Shown here one piece after another: positions 27,610-35,658 of a DNA stretch of 64,000 nucleotides; position 1 is the first letter of the stretch; each line of letters begins with the position of its first letter. Location: assembly GCF_900066015.1 (NCBI RefSeq), contig NZ_LN890655.1, forward strand, positions 806,001-870,000. Reading direction: 5' to 3'. Both the position numbers and the translations under genes were made by a program. The notes under the pieces are model-generated. The model saw nothing but the letters and a program-made list of their open reading frames with translations, had not been told where the DNA came from and searched no databases. The stretch comes from Candidatus Promineifilum breve. GTDB taxonomy: Bacteria; Chloroflexota; Anaerolineae; Promineifilales; Promineifilaceae.

Positions 27610-28641
27610 ATGACAACACTTCTGGTTTTCGCCCCCGCGGCGGGCCATACTAAATCGCGACATCCCGAAAGCCACCACCGGACGGCGGCGCTCATGCCCG
27701 CGTTGGAGCGCGCCGGGCTGTTGCCGGCGTTGACGCGACTGGCCGCGCCGCCGGCGACCGTCGAACAACTGCGGCGCGCCCATACGCTGGGGTTGATCGA
27801 GTACGTCCAACAGGTATCCCTGCAGGGCGGCGGCCTGCTCGATCAGGGCGACACCTACGTGACGGGCGAAAGCTACGAACTGGCGCGGCTGGCGGCCGGC
27901 GGTTGCGCCGCGGCGGTGGATCAGATCATGAGCGGCGCGGCCCACAACGGCTTTGCGCTGATCCGGCCGCCGGGCCACCACGCCGAGACCGACCGCGTGA
28001 GCGGCTTTTGCCTGTTCAACAACGTGGCCGTGGCCGCCCGCCAGGCCCAGGTGGCCCACGGCGTGAAGCGGGTGGCTATCGTCGATTACGACGTCCATCA
28101 CGGCAACGGCACGCAGGACATTTTCTTCGAGGATGATTCGGTGCTGTTCATCTCGGTCCATCTGTTCGCGCCTTACTTTTATCCGGGCATCGGCGGCATG
28201 GACGAAATCGGCGTCGGCCGCGGCCGAGACTTCAACCTCAACGTGCCCCTGCCGCCCTACGTCGGCGACAACGGCTATCGGCGCGTCTTTGATGAGCTGA
28301 TCGAGCCGCGCCTGCGCCGTTTCGAGCCGGAGCTGCTGCTCGTCTCGGCCGGGTTCGACGCCCATTGGCAGGACCCCTTGGCGATGGCCGGTCTCAGTCT
28401 GACCGGCTACGACGCCATCACCCGCCGCTTGCTGGGCTACGCCGACACCCTGTGCGACGGCCGCGTCCTGTTTATCCTGGAAGGCGGTTATCAACTCGAT
28501 GTCCTCTCGGCCGGCGTCAATAACGTGTTCCGCGCCCTGTTGGGTCGGGGAGCCATCGAGGATCCGTTCGGCCCCATGCCCCAGCCCGAGCATGATGTTA
28601 GCGGCTTGCTGGAACGTCTGAAGCGGCATTACTTGCTATAA
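27610..28641 (+). CDS. Histone deacetylase-like / acetylpolyamine amidohydrolase family
   Basis: A 343-residue zinc-dependent deacetylase of the arginase-deacetylase fold. The signatures are LIRPPGHHAETDRVSGFCLFNN (tandem His), VDYDVHHGNGTQDIF (Asp-x-His zinc ligands), SVHLF, LLVSAGFDAHWQDPL (third zinc Asp) and LEGGYQL. Bacterial members remove acetyl groups from polyamines, lysines or other small amides. I set the start at ATG 27610 because the open frame upstream is encoded by the G/C-rich repeat. The gene ends where the promoter of the next gene begins. Confidence 0.9.
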   Translation: MTTLLVFAPAAGHTKSRHPESHHRTAALMPALERAGLLPALTRLAAPPATVEQLRRAHTLGLIEYVQQVSLQGGGLLDQGDTYVTGESYELARLAAGGCAAAVDQIMSGAAHNGFALIRPPGHHAETDRVSGFCLFNNVAVAARQAQVAHGVKRVAIVDYDVHHGNGTQDIFFEDDSVLFISVHLFAPYFYPGIGGMDEIGVGRGRDFNLNVPLPPYVGDNGYRRVFDELIEPRLRRFEPELLLVSAGFDAHWQDPLAMAGLSLTGYDAITRRLLGYADTLCDGRVLFILEGGYQLDVLSAGVNNVFRALLGRGAIEDPFGPMPQPEHDVSGLLERLKRHYLL

Positions 28642-28642
28642 T
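28634..28642 (+). promoter_or_regulatory. Extended -10 promoter overlapping the deacetylase stop codon
   Basis: TGC followed by TATAAT (28637-28642) overlaps the TAA stop of the deacetylase gene. It would give the acidic protein gene a leader of about 140 nt; nothing recognisable is seen in that leader. Confidence 0.45.
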
Positions 28643-28788
28643 GGGGCAACAGATCGATAATTGCGCGGAGAAGTTGACCATAACGGAGCGAGGGCGCGAC
28701 CTACGATTCGCTCCATCCAGCCTGGGTGTGAACGAGCGCGTCATCCGGCCTGGCGCGGACAACCGGCCACCGGCGCAGAGGAACTATC

Positions 28789-31083
28789 ATGGATAATCAT
28801 ACCGATGACCGCGACGCCGGCCTGCCCCCGGTCGGATCGCCGGAAGAGTTGGAAGAAGCCTTGAAGTGGCTGGAGGACCTGACGGCTCGCCAGGGCGCGA
28901 CGGCCGACCTGCCGAACCCGATCCCTTCCACGACCCTCGATTCCCCGTTCAACGGTCTGATCGATAGCGAAGAGGGCGATCTGCCCGATTGGCTGCGCGA
29001 GGTTCCCAAGCCGCTGGAAGCCGATGCCTACGACGCGGCCGAGCCGGAGAGCCGCCTCGACTGGTTAGCCAAGATGGCCCAGCGGGAATCCATCGAGGAA
29101 TTGCCCACGCTGGAATGGCGTCGCCTAGCCGAGCCGCTGCAAAGTTCGCTGGTTCCCGAAGATTCGGCGCTCTATCAAGAGATGGCCCTGGCTGAACCCG
29201 CCGACGTCACCGCCGACGAAACCTTGGCCGTGGAGCAGGCACCTGTTATAGAAATCAGCGAGACGGCCGCTGACGATGAAGCGCCGGCGCCTGATTGGGT
29301 GGACGCGCCGGAAGTCGTGGTGGACGCTCAACCCGACACGCCCGAATTGGAAGCCCCGGCTGCGCCAACCGTGGAAATGCCGGCCATCGGCATCTTGGCC
29401 GATGAGGACTTTGTCGAGTCGATTGAACTGAGCGCCGATGAAGAACTGCCGCCGCTGGATGATCTCGACGCGGCCATGGCCTGGATCGAAGAACTGGCCG
29501 CCAGCCAGCAAGCGCCCATCGAGGAAATTCCCAGCGTGGGCGACCGCGCGCTGGCGTCCAAGCTGATGATGGAAGCCGGCCTGTCGCCCAGCGTCTTGTC
29601 GTTGGATGAACTGGGGTCCGATTCCGCGCTGGTGGAGAGCATGACCCCCACCCACCCGTTCATCGAGGAAGAGGATTTCGCCGATACGGTCGTGCTGGTG
29701 GAAACGATGGCCGCCGATCAGGGCATGGTGCTGGAGATGCCGGAGGAAATCTCTCCCCCGGTGCATGATTTCATCGGTGAGGAAGACCGCGCGCCCCTTG
29801 ACGACCAACACCTGGACGCCGAGCCGCTGGGAGACGGCGACGAGGCTCCACTTGCCGCGCCGGCCGAGGCGCTCTCCTTTGATGACGCCATGGCCTACCT
29901 GGATGAAATCGCTGTCGAGAAGCTCAACGAAGGCGGCGATATGGCGAGCGAGCCGTTGACGAGCGAGCCATTGATCGATCCAGCGGCCGTCGTCGTGGTT
30001 GATGTCGTCGATGAGTTGGTCGCACCGGCGGCCGATGACGCTCTCTCCAGCGCCGATGCGCCGTGGGCCGATAGCGCCGTGATCGATCTGGTGGAGGCCG
30101 ATTTGCCGGACGTTGACGATTGGGCAGCCCCGGTAGTCGAGGCAACAATGGGCGAGGCAGAAGCGCCCGAAGGTGAGACGGCTATGGTCTATTCAATAGA
30201 GGAACCTGATCTGGAAGCCACGCTGAGCGTTCTGGACGAATGGGCGCTGCCGCCCGGCAAAACGCTATCGGGCATCACCGCCGCCATGACCGCCACCCAG
30301 GCGTTGCCCGCGCGCGACCTGTCCTCGGCGCTGGCCTGGCTGGAGTCGAGTTTGATGGCACCACCAGCCGTGCCGGTCACAGCCCACGATCTGGATGAAA
30401 CGGATCTGATCGCGCGGATGCCCGAAGACCCCGATGAGGTATTGGCCTGGCTGGAGCAAATCGCCGGCGACGAGCCGGACGTGATCATCGCGCCCAGCGC
30501 CAGCCAGCTACATCGAATCGACCATGTACCGGCGGCCCCTGCCCCCACGGCGGCGGCCGTGGAGTTTACCGAAACCGATCTATTCGAGATGCCCGACGAC
30601 CCCGACGAGGCGATGGCCTGGCTGGAAGGGTTGGCCGGTGGTGATCGCCTGCCGGCAGCTCCCGCGCCGGCCATGACCGACACAAGGGAACCGATCACCC
30701 CCGCGCCGGTCATCGTCGAACTGGAAGAGGCTATTGCTGTCATGCCTGAGGCCGATGTAGCGGCCGAGCCGCCGGCCAAATCCACCACGCGCCGCCGCCG
30801 TCGTCGTGGCGCGGCACAGAAAGCTGCGCCGGTGGATGAACTAGGCATACCTGAGGCACAACCGCTTCCGGAACAACCGCTTCCGGAACAGTCGCTCCCG
30901 GTTCAACCGCTCCCGGTTCAACCGCTCCCGGTTCAACCGCTCCCGGTTCAACCGCCCCCGATTCAACCACCCCCGGTTCAACCGGCCGAAGAAGGTGCGG
31001 CCCCGGAGCCGCCCGCCGAGCCACGTCCGGCCGAGAAGAAAGCGGGCGCGTCGTGGATCGACCTGTTAAAACCGCTGGACTGA
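28789..31083 (+). CDS. Large acidic repeat protein of unknown function
   Basis: A 764-residue, strongly acidic protein without signal peptide or membrane helix. A short motif of the form D(E)A(M/L)AWLE(E)LA recurs at residues about 22-32, 226-237, 365-375, 475-486, 511-521, 548-559 and 605-616, each followed by acidic or Ala/Pro-rich spacer. DWL elements occur near 66 and 91. A basic patch (RRRRRR) lies near 668, then a proline repeat of the PLPVQ type at about 692-730, and a conserved-looking end (SWIDLLKPLD). Start: ATG with GAGG 7 nt upstream. It precedes ndk on the same strand. I recognise no named family; a scaffold or adaptor role would be a guess. Confidence 0.75.
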   Translation: MDNHTDDRDAGLPPVGSPEELEEALKWLEDLTARQGATADLPNPIPSTTLDSPFNGLIDSEEGDLPDWLREVPKPLEADAYDAAEPESRLDWLAKMAQRESIEELPTLEWRRLAEPLQSSLVPEDSALYQEMALAEPADVTADETLAVEQAPVIEISETAADDEAPAPDWVDAPEVVVDAQPDTPELEAPAAPTVEMPAIGILADEDFVESIELSADEELPPLDDLDAAMAWIEELAASQQAPIEEIPSVGDRALASKLMMEAGLSPSVLSLDELGSDSALVESMTPTHPFIEEEDFADTVVLVETMAADQGMVLEMPEEISPPVHDFIGEEDRAPLDDQHLDAEPLGDGDEAPLAAPAEALSFDDAMAYLDEIAVEKLNEGGDMASEPLTSEPLIDPAAVVVVDVVDELVAPAADDALSSADAPWADSAVIDLVEADLPDVDDWAAPVVEATMGEAEAPEGETAMVYSIEEPDLEATLSVLDEWALPPGKTLSGITAAMTATQALPARDLSSALAWLESSLMAPPAVPVTAHDLDETDLIARMPEDPDEVLAWLEQIAGDEPDVIIAPSASQLHRIDHVPAAPAPTAAAVEFTETDLFEMPDDPDEAMAWLEGLAGGDRLPAAPAPAMTDTREPITPAPVIVELEEAIAVMPEADVAAEPPAKSTTRRRRRRGAAQKAAPVDELGIPEAQPLPEQPLPEQSLPVQPLPVQPLPVQPLPVQPPPIQPPPVQPAEEGAAPEPPAEPRPAEKKAGASWIDLLKPLD

Positions 31084-31138
31084 GCGCCACCCCGGCGCGC
31101 CGACAGCGATAACCCAACAAACGTACGGAGTATTCTAG

Positions 31139-31588
31139 ATGGAACAAACGCTGGTATTAGTGAAGCCGGATGGCGTGCAGCGCGGATTGATCGGCGAGAT
31201 CATCCACCGCCTGGAGCGGCGCGGCCTGAAATTGCTCGGCCTCAAACTGCTGCAAATGTCGCCGGAATTAGCCTCGGCCCATTACGAGGCCCACGTGGGC
31301 AAGCCTTTCTATGAGGGGCTGGTCACCTACATCACGTCCGGCCCGGTCGTCGCCCTGGTGTGGCAGGGCAAGGACGCGATTCAGATCGTCCGCAACACGA
31401 TGGGCGCGACCAATGCCGGGGCAGCCGCGCCGGGCACGATTCGCGGCGATCTGGCGGTGGAGATCGGCCGCAACCTGGTGCACGGCTCCGATGGCCCGGA
31501 AAGCGCCGCCCGCGAAGTGGGCCTCTTCTTCCGGGAGGACGAATTGGTAGCCTGGGAGCGGGCGACCGATCGCTGGATTCGCGAATAG
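31139..31588 (+). CDS. ndk: Nucleoside diphosphate kinase
   Basis: A 149-residue enzyme that passes the gamma-phosphate of ATP to other (d)NDPs through a phospho-histidine. Family marks are TLVLVKPDGVQRGLIGEII at the N-terminus, RNTMGATNAGAAAPGTIRGD and the active-site NLVHGSDG. The length is typical. The start ATG has ACGGAG 8 nt upstream. It lies 55 nt behind the acidic repeat protein and is followed by an intrinsic terminator. Confidence 0.97.
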   Translation: MEQTLVLVKPDGVQRGLIGEIIHRLERRGLKLLGLKLLQMSPELASAHYEAHVGKPFYEGLVTYITSGPVVALVWQGKDAIQIVRNTMGATNAGAAAPGTIRGDLAVEIGRNLVHGSDGPESAAREVGLFFREDELVAWERATDRWIRE

Positions 31589-31614
31589 ATCGGAGCGGCC
31601 TGTTTTTATTCGAT

Positions 31615-31642
31615 AAAAAGCTTCCCTAGGGAAGCTTTTTTG
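31615..31642 (+). terminator. Intrinsic terminator of ndk
   Basis: A palindrome AAAAAGCTTCCC-TA-GGGAAGCTTTTT ending in a run of T residues, 26 nt after the ndk stop. Confidence 0.9.
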
Positions 31643-31645
31643 TTG

Positions 31646-31712
31646 GGCGGTTTGGTAAACCGCCCTCTTGAGGCGATGGTCGTTGGAGAGGGGCGGTTTG
31701 CCAAACCGCCCT
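31646..31712. repeat. Two REP-like hairpins between ndk and rsfS
   Basis: GGGCGGTTT-GGT-AAACCGCCC at 31646-31666 and GGGCGGTTT-GCC-AAACCGCCC at 31692-31712, each a perfect 9-bp stem. The second is followed by TACAT, as is a related hairpin at 33474. Confidence 0.85.
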
Positions 31713-31718
31713 ACATAT

Positions 31719-32066
31719 TTACTGGATACGAATCACCACGCGCCCCTTATGCCAGAGCGATTCCAGATCGTAATAAGCCCGTTTCTCGGCGGCGAAAATG
31801 TGGACGACCACGTCGCCGAAATCGACCAGCACCCAGCCGTCGGCCGGCGCGCCTTCCACGCCCTTGGGCATGCGACCACCAACCTTCTTGGCTTCGCCCT
31901 GGGCCGCCTGCATCAAGGCCCGCAGTTGTGGCTCGGAGTCGCCGCTACAAATAACGAAAAAGTCGGCAAAGACCGCTTGTGAATGGATATCCAGCACGAG
32001 GATATCGACGCCTTTCTTGTCCTGTAGGGCATCGACCAGTAGTTGAGTTAATTCCAGACCTTCCAG
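31719..32066 (-). CDS. rsfS: Ribosomal silencing factor RsfS, apparent CTG start
   Basis: A protein of about 115 residues of the RsfS/YbeB/Iojap family, which binds ribosomal protein uL14 and blocks subunit joining in starvation. Family pattern: LELTQLLVDALQDKKG, VDILVLDIHSQAVFADFFVICSG, and WVLVDFGDVVVHIFAAEKRAYYDLESLW. The only in-frame ATG (32120) would add 18 unlike residues and lies upstream of a TACAAT -10 box. A perfect GGAGG at 32073-32077 lies 6 nt before CTG at 32064-32066, which gives MEGLELTQ, matching family N-termini. I therefore place the start at CTG. Confidence 0.85.
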   Translation of the reverse strand: MEGLELTQLLVDALQDKKGVDILVLDIHSQAVFADFFVICSGDSEPQLRALMQAAQGEAKKVGGRMPKGVEGAPADGWVLVDFGDVVVHIFAAEKRAYYDLESLWHKGRVVIRIQ

Positions 32067-32096
32067 ATAGCACCTCCAAAGAGTAGATACAGGGGC

Positions 32097-32125
32097 ATTG
32101 TAGCCTGTTTGCCGCCGCATTGCCA
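32097..32125 (-). promoter_or_regulatory. Putative promoter of rsfS
   Basis: TACAAT at 32097-32102 with CTGGCA about 18 nt upstream on the minus strand. The predicted transcript start is near 32090, downstream of the ATG at 32120. Confidence 0.5.
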
Positions 32126-32220
32126 GACCAGACCGGTCGATAGGCTACATGGCAGCACACCGTTTGCGCCGGCCCGCCCCGCGCGTTAGACTTCCCGCCT
32201 TGTGATTGCTTGAGGCGTGT

Positions 32221-33462
32221 ATGTTTTCCTTTATGAATCCCGGGGCCGAGTCCGGCCCCACCACCTGGACGGTCAGCGAACTCACGGCCTACATCCGCGA
32301 GTTGTTCGAGTTGGATTACCGGCTGCAAGAAGTGGAAGTGTCGGGCGAAATCTCCAACTTCACCCGCGCCGCCTCGGGCCATCTCTACTTCACGCTGAAG
32401 GACGGCGCGGCCCAGATCAAGTGCGTCATGTGGCGCTCGCAGGCCGAACGGCTGCGCTTTCGCCCGGCCGAGGGGGACGCTGTGCTGGCCCGCGGCCGAA
32501 TCTCGGTCTACGACGCCGGTGGGGTATACCAGCTCTATGCCGAACGGCTCATGCCCGCCGGGCGCGGCGACCTGGCGCTGGCCTTCGAGCGGCTGAAGGA
32601 GCAACTGGCCGGCGAAGGGCTGTTCGACCCCGAAACCAAGCAACCGATCCCGACCTTCCCGCGCAAGATCGGCATCGTCACCTCCTCCGGCGCGGCCGCC
32701 CTGCGCGACATTCTGACCGTGTTGCAACGGCGCAACCCGCTTGTCGCCGTCCTCATCGCCCCGACACTGGTGCAGGGTGATCTGGCCCCGCCGCAGATCG
32801 TGCGCGCCCTGCGCTGGCTCGACGACCGCGACGACATCGACACCATCATCATCGCCCGTGGCGGCGGCTCCATCGAGGATCTGTGGGCCTTCAATGACGA
32901 ACGCGTGGCCCGCGCCGTCTTTGCCGCCCGGCATCCCATCATCAGCGGTGTCGGCCACGAGACCGATTTCACCATCACCGATTTCGTCGCCGACCTGCGC
33001 GCCCCCACCCCCTCGGCGGCGGCCGAACTGGCCGCGCCCGATCTGTCCAATATTCGGCCCTACATCCAGCAGACGAGCCGCGCCCTGGCCGACGGGTTAG
33101 CCAACGCCATCGCCCAGCGGCGCGAGACGTTGCGCGCCCGCCTGCGCCTGCTGTGGCTGCTCAGTCCACGGCGCACGGTGGACGCCGACCGCCAGCAGAT
33201 CGACGCCCTGACCGACCGCATGGCCCGCGCCGCCCAGCGTCTGCTCGACCGGCGGGCCGGCCGGTTGGCCGTGGCCCAGGCGGGATTGACGGCCGTCAGC
33301 CCGCTGGGGACGCTGGCCCGCGGTTTTGCCATCGTCCGCGACGGCGACGGCCACCTGATTCGCAGCGTGACGCAGGCCCGGCCGGGCGAGGCGATCACGA
33401 TACAGGTCAGTGATGGAGTGTTGGGGGGGCGGATTGACGGGCAGGGGCGGGCGTCTGGTTAA
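32221..33462 (+). CDS. xseA: Exodeoxyribonuclease VII large subunit
   Basis: A 413-residue catalytic subunit of exonuclease VII. The N-terminal OB domain has TVSELTAYIRELFELDYRLQEVEVSGEISNF split over residues 17-47. The catalytic domain contains FPRKIGIVTSSGAAALRDI, IIARGGGSIEDLWAFNDE and ISGVGHETDFTITDFVADLRAPTPSAAAEL. The C-terminal coiled coil is shorter than in E. coli. The ATG at 32221 has GAGG 5 nt upstream; an ATG at 32206 is possible but lacks one. Its partner xseB is at 24586. It is divergent from rsfS. Confidence 0.95.
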   Translation: MFSFMNPGAESGPTTWTVSELTAYIRELFELDYRLQEVEVSGEISNFTRAASGHLYFTLKDGAAQIKCVMWRSQAERLRFRPAEGDAVLARGRISVYDAGGVYQLYAERLMPAGRGDLALAFERLKEQLAGEGLFDPETKQPIPTFPRKIGIVTSSGAAALRDILTVLQRRNPLVAVLIAPTLVQGDLAPPQIVRALRWLDDRDDIDTIIIARGGGSIEDLWAFNDERVARAVFAARHPIISGVGHETDFTITDFVADLRAPTPSAAAELAAPDLSNIRPYIQQTSRALADGLANAIAQRRETLRARLRLLWLLSPRRTVDADRQQIDALTDRMARAAQRLLDRRAGRLAVAQAGLTAVSPLGTLARGFAIVRDGDGHLIRSVTQARPGEAITIQVSDGVLGGRIDGQGRASG

Positions 33463-33473
33463 GGGAAGAAAGA

Positions 33474-33492
33474 GGCGGGTTGCCAACCCGCC
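33474..33492. repeat. REP-like hairpin between convergent genes
   Basis: GGCGGGTT-GCC-AACCCGCC followed by CTACAT. It is related to the hairpins at 31646-31712 and may aid termination for the convergent xseA and propeller genes. Confidence 0.75.
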
Positions 33493-33500
33493 CTACATGG

Positions 33501-35048
33501 CTACTTGAAGCTCCAGAAGGCTATCTCGCCCTCGGCCAACTGATAGGGCTGCCCGCCGCCCACCGGCACCACCAGGATCACGCTGGTGTCGTCCTCGCGC
33601 ACGGGCAAGACGATGGCGCTGCTATCGGGCGACCAGATACGATGGCTCAGCGCGTACTGGTCAAAATAGGGCAAGAACTGCGAGACGTAGGCCAGCGTCG
33701 GATCGAAATCCAGCAGGTGTAGCCCCTGCCCCGTCGCCACGTCGACGACCGCTAACGACAGAAACCCCTGCCCCTGTTGCTGCGCGGCGCTGCCGGCCGG
33801 GCGGCCGAGGGCGCGCTGCTTGCGCGGGGCCGAGGCGTTGACGCTATCATCATCCGCGTCGCCGCTCAGCGTGAGGAACGCCAGCGAACGGCCATCGGGC
33901 GACCAGAAGAAGGCCAAGACGGTACGGCTACTGACAAGCCGGATGTCGCCGGTCGCCACGTCGAGCAGGCGGAGCGGCCCCCAATAGGGATGGCCGTCAA
34001 TCGCGCCGTTGGTGAAGGCGATCTGATCGCCGGTCGGACTCCAGCCCAGGGCCAGCGAGTCGCCGCTCTCATAGGCCGCGCGTTCGCCGGTGCGCGTATC
34101 AACCACGACCAGGGCGCTCAGCCCGTCGGCGGCCTGCTCGGCAAAGGCCAGATAGCGCCCGCTCCGGCCGATGCCGGGGGCCTGAAAGTCGCCCGGCGTC
34201 GCCAGATTAGCCGCTTCCGTCGCCCCATCCAGCTCGATCAGGGAGAGGGTGTGATCGGTGCGGCCGTCGCCGGCGTGAACGAGCAACCGGCGGCCGTCCT
34301 CCGACCAGTCCCAATAGAACGGCGCGCCCGTAGCCAGCAGGCGGCTGTCGGCCGTGCCGTCGCCGGGCACGACGTTCAGCCCCACCGTGTTGCGCGGATG
34401 GTTCGCCAGAAAGGCCAGGTTGTGGCTGTCGGGCGACCAGAAGAGATAGAACGGTGTCCGGTCGGCGCTAAAGTAGATGAGATCATCGCCCAGCGCGCCG
34501 GTGCGGGCGGCGTCATCGAGCACGTAGATGCCGCCGCCGGCCGTCCCGCCGCCGACCGCCGTCCGACCGCCGACGACCGCCAGCCGCCGGCTATCGGGCG
34601 CCCAGGCCGGAAACTGAAAGGCGGTGGCGTCGCTGTCCAGGGTCAGGATGCGGCGATTATCCCCGTTGGGGGCGATGGTTTCGATCTGGCCGTCATTGTT
34701 GATGAGGGCAATGCGGTTGATCTCCGGGGCGGGTGTGACCGGCGGGGCCTCAATGGTAGCCGCGGCCGTGGGCACGGCGGCCACCACGGTTGCCGGGGCG
34801 GCCGTGGCCGCGCCGACGATGACGCTCAGGGCTTCCGCCTGTTCACCAAGACTGGAGATGGGCGGCCGGCTAGTGCGCCGCGTGATGACGAAGTAGGCCA
34901 GCACCGACGAACCGAGCAGACTGACAATGAGCAAAAGGGTGATGCCGATGAACAGGCAGTTGCAACCCGACGATCGCCGTCCCAGGGGCGCATCGGGATC
35001 GTTGGTGGGGTCATACAGGCCGGGCAACCGCTCGTCATCTTGAACCAT
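33501..35048 (-). CDS. Membrane-anchored TolB/PD40-type beta-propeller protein
   Basis: A 515-residue protein. A cytoplasmic N-terminus with CNCLF is followed by one membrane helix (residues about 33-55), then an Ala/Thr/Pro-rich linker and an extracytoplasmic propeller. Several blades carry the PD40 pattern (PAWAPDSRRLAVVG, LFWSPDSHNLAFLA, LGWSPTGDQIAFTN, FFWSPDGRSLAFL, RIWSPDSSAIVL). Such domains bind proteins or ligands; no catalytic motif is visible. The ATG at 35046-35048 follows a TACAAT box by 6 nt, suggesting a leaderless transcript. The upstream frame to 35096 lies before this promoter. Confidence 0.8.
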   Translation of the reverse strand: MVQDDERLPGLYDPTNDPDAPLGRRSSGCNCLFIGITLLLIVSLLGSSVLAYFVITRRTSRPPISSLGEQAEALSVIVGAATAAPATVVAAVPTAAATIEAPPVTPAPEINRIALINNDGQIETIAPNGDNRRILTLDSDATAFQFPAWAPDSRRLAVVGGRTAVGGGTAGGGIYVLDDAARTGALGDDLIYFSADRTPFYLFWSPDSHNLAFLANHPRNTVGLNVVPGDGTADSRLLATGAPFYWDWSEDGRRLLVHAGDGRTDHTLSLIELDGATEAANLATPGDFQAPGIGRSGRYLAFAEQAADGLSALVVVDTRTGERAAYESGDSLALGWSPTGDQIAFTNGAIDGHPYWGPLRLLDVATGDIRLVSSRTVLAFFWSPDGRSLAFLTLSGDADDDSVNASAPRKQRALGRPAGSAAQQQGQGFLSLAVVDVATGQGLHLLDFDPTLAYVSQFLPYFDQYALSHRIWSPDSSAIVLPVREDDTSVILVVPVGGGQPYQLAEGEIAFWSFK

Positions 35049-35054
35049 GCGCCG

Positions 35055-35063
35055 ATTGTAACA
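35055..35063 (-). promoter_or_regulatory. Extended -10 promoter, leaderless start
   Basis: TGT followed by TACAAT (35055-35060), 6 nt before the propeller gene ATG on the minus strand. Confidence 0.55.
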
Positions 35064-35135
35064 TTCCAGAGGAGATTGTCCGGCCAACCGGCGCAAATCT
35101 TGAACAAGGGTTAATTATCGTGGTCGAAGATGCCC

Positions 35136-35150
35136 AGACCTGTCAGGTCT
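35136..35150. repeat. Palindrome AGACCTGTCAGGTCT
   Basis: A perfect 7-bp inverted repeat around a central T, between two divergent genes. The same core recurs at 44569-44581. Confidence 0.7.
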
Positions 35151-35162
35151 TCTGAGGCCGAT

Positions 35163-35178
35163 TGTGATAACATTCACA
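35163..35178 (+). promoter_or_regulatory. CRP-like palindrome over an extended -10 box
   Basis: TGTGA-N6-TCACA, the CRP/FNR-superfamily consensus layout. The central bases make TAACAT, which with TGA before it forms an extended -10 ending 7 nt before the ATG at 35181. A protein bound here would block the promoter. Confidence 0.5.
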
Positions 35179-35180
35179 CA

Positions 35181-35639
35181 ATGAGTACGCAAGAAACTTC
35201 CGTCACCGAAAATGCCTTGTCCGGTTTCATCCGCGCCGCGGGTGTTATCCTGGCTGTGTCCTATCCGGTGTTGGCCCTGTCGGCCGGCGTGCGGGCCGGC
35301 TATCAGTTTTTCCTCAAAGAGGGCGTCACCAATTACCTGCCCGTCATCCTCAGCGCCGTAGCCGCCGTCTGCTACCTGCTGGCGGCCATCGGCTTTGTGG
35401 TGCGCAAACGCTGGGCATGGCGCTTGTCGGTCACCATGCTCATTTTTGAGTTGGTCATGGTGCTACTGGTGGGCACGTTGAGCCTGGCCTTCCCCGACGT
35501 CATCGGCCGCACCGTGTGGGGCCGCTTCGGCGCGGATTATGGCTACTTCCCACTCATCCAGCCGCTGCTGGGTTTAGCCTGGCTGTTCCACCGCGAAACC
35601 AGACAGGTCTACGGCATCGGGGCGCAGGATCCCGCCTGA
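35181..35639 (+). CDS. Small multi-pass membrane protein, unknown function
   Basis: A 152-residue protein with three or four hydrophobic segments (residues about 19-38, 54-76, 82-105 and possibly 124-138). It ends with a polar tail ([16 protein letters not shown]). No catalytic motif is visible. I chose ATG 35181 because it fits the promoter just upstream and the first helix; the longer open frame begins before the promoter. Convergent with the glpX-like gene 20 nt away. Confidence 0.65.
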   Translation: MSTQETSVTENALSGFIRAAGVILAVSYPVLALSAGVRAGYQFFLKEGVTNYLPVILSAVAAVCYLLAAIGFVVRKRWAWRLSVTMLIFELVMVLLVGTLSLAFPDVIGRTVWGRFGADYGYFPLIQPLLGLAWLFHRETRQVYGIGAQDPA

Positions 35640-35658
35640 CCGCTCCGGGCGGCGGCGC

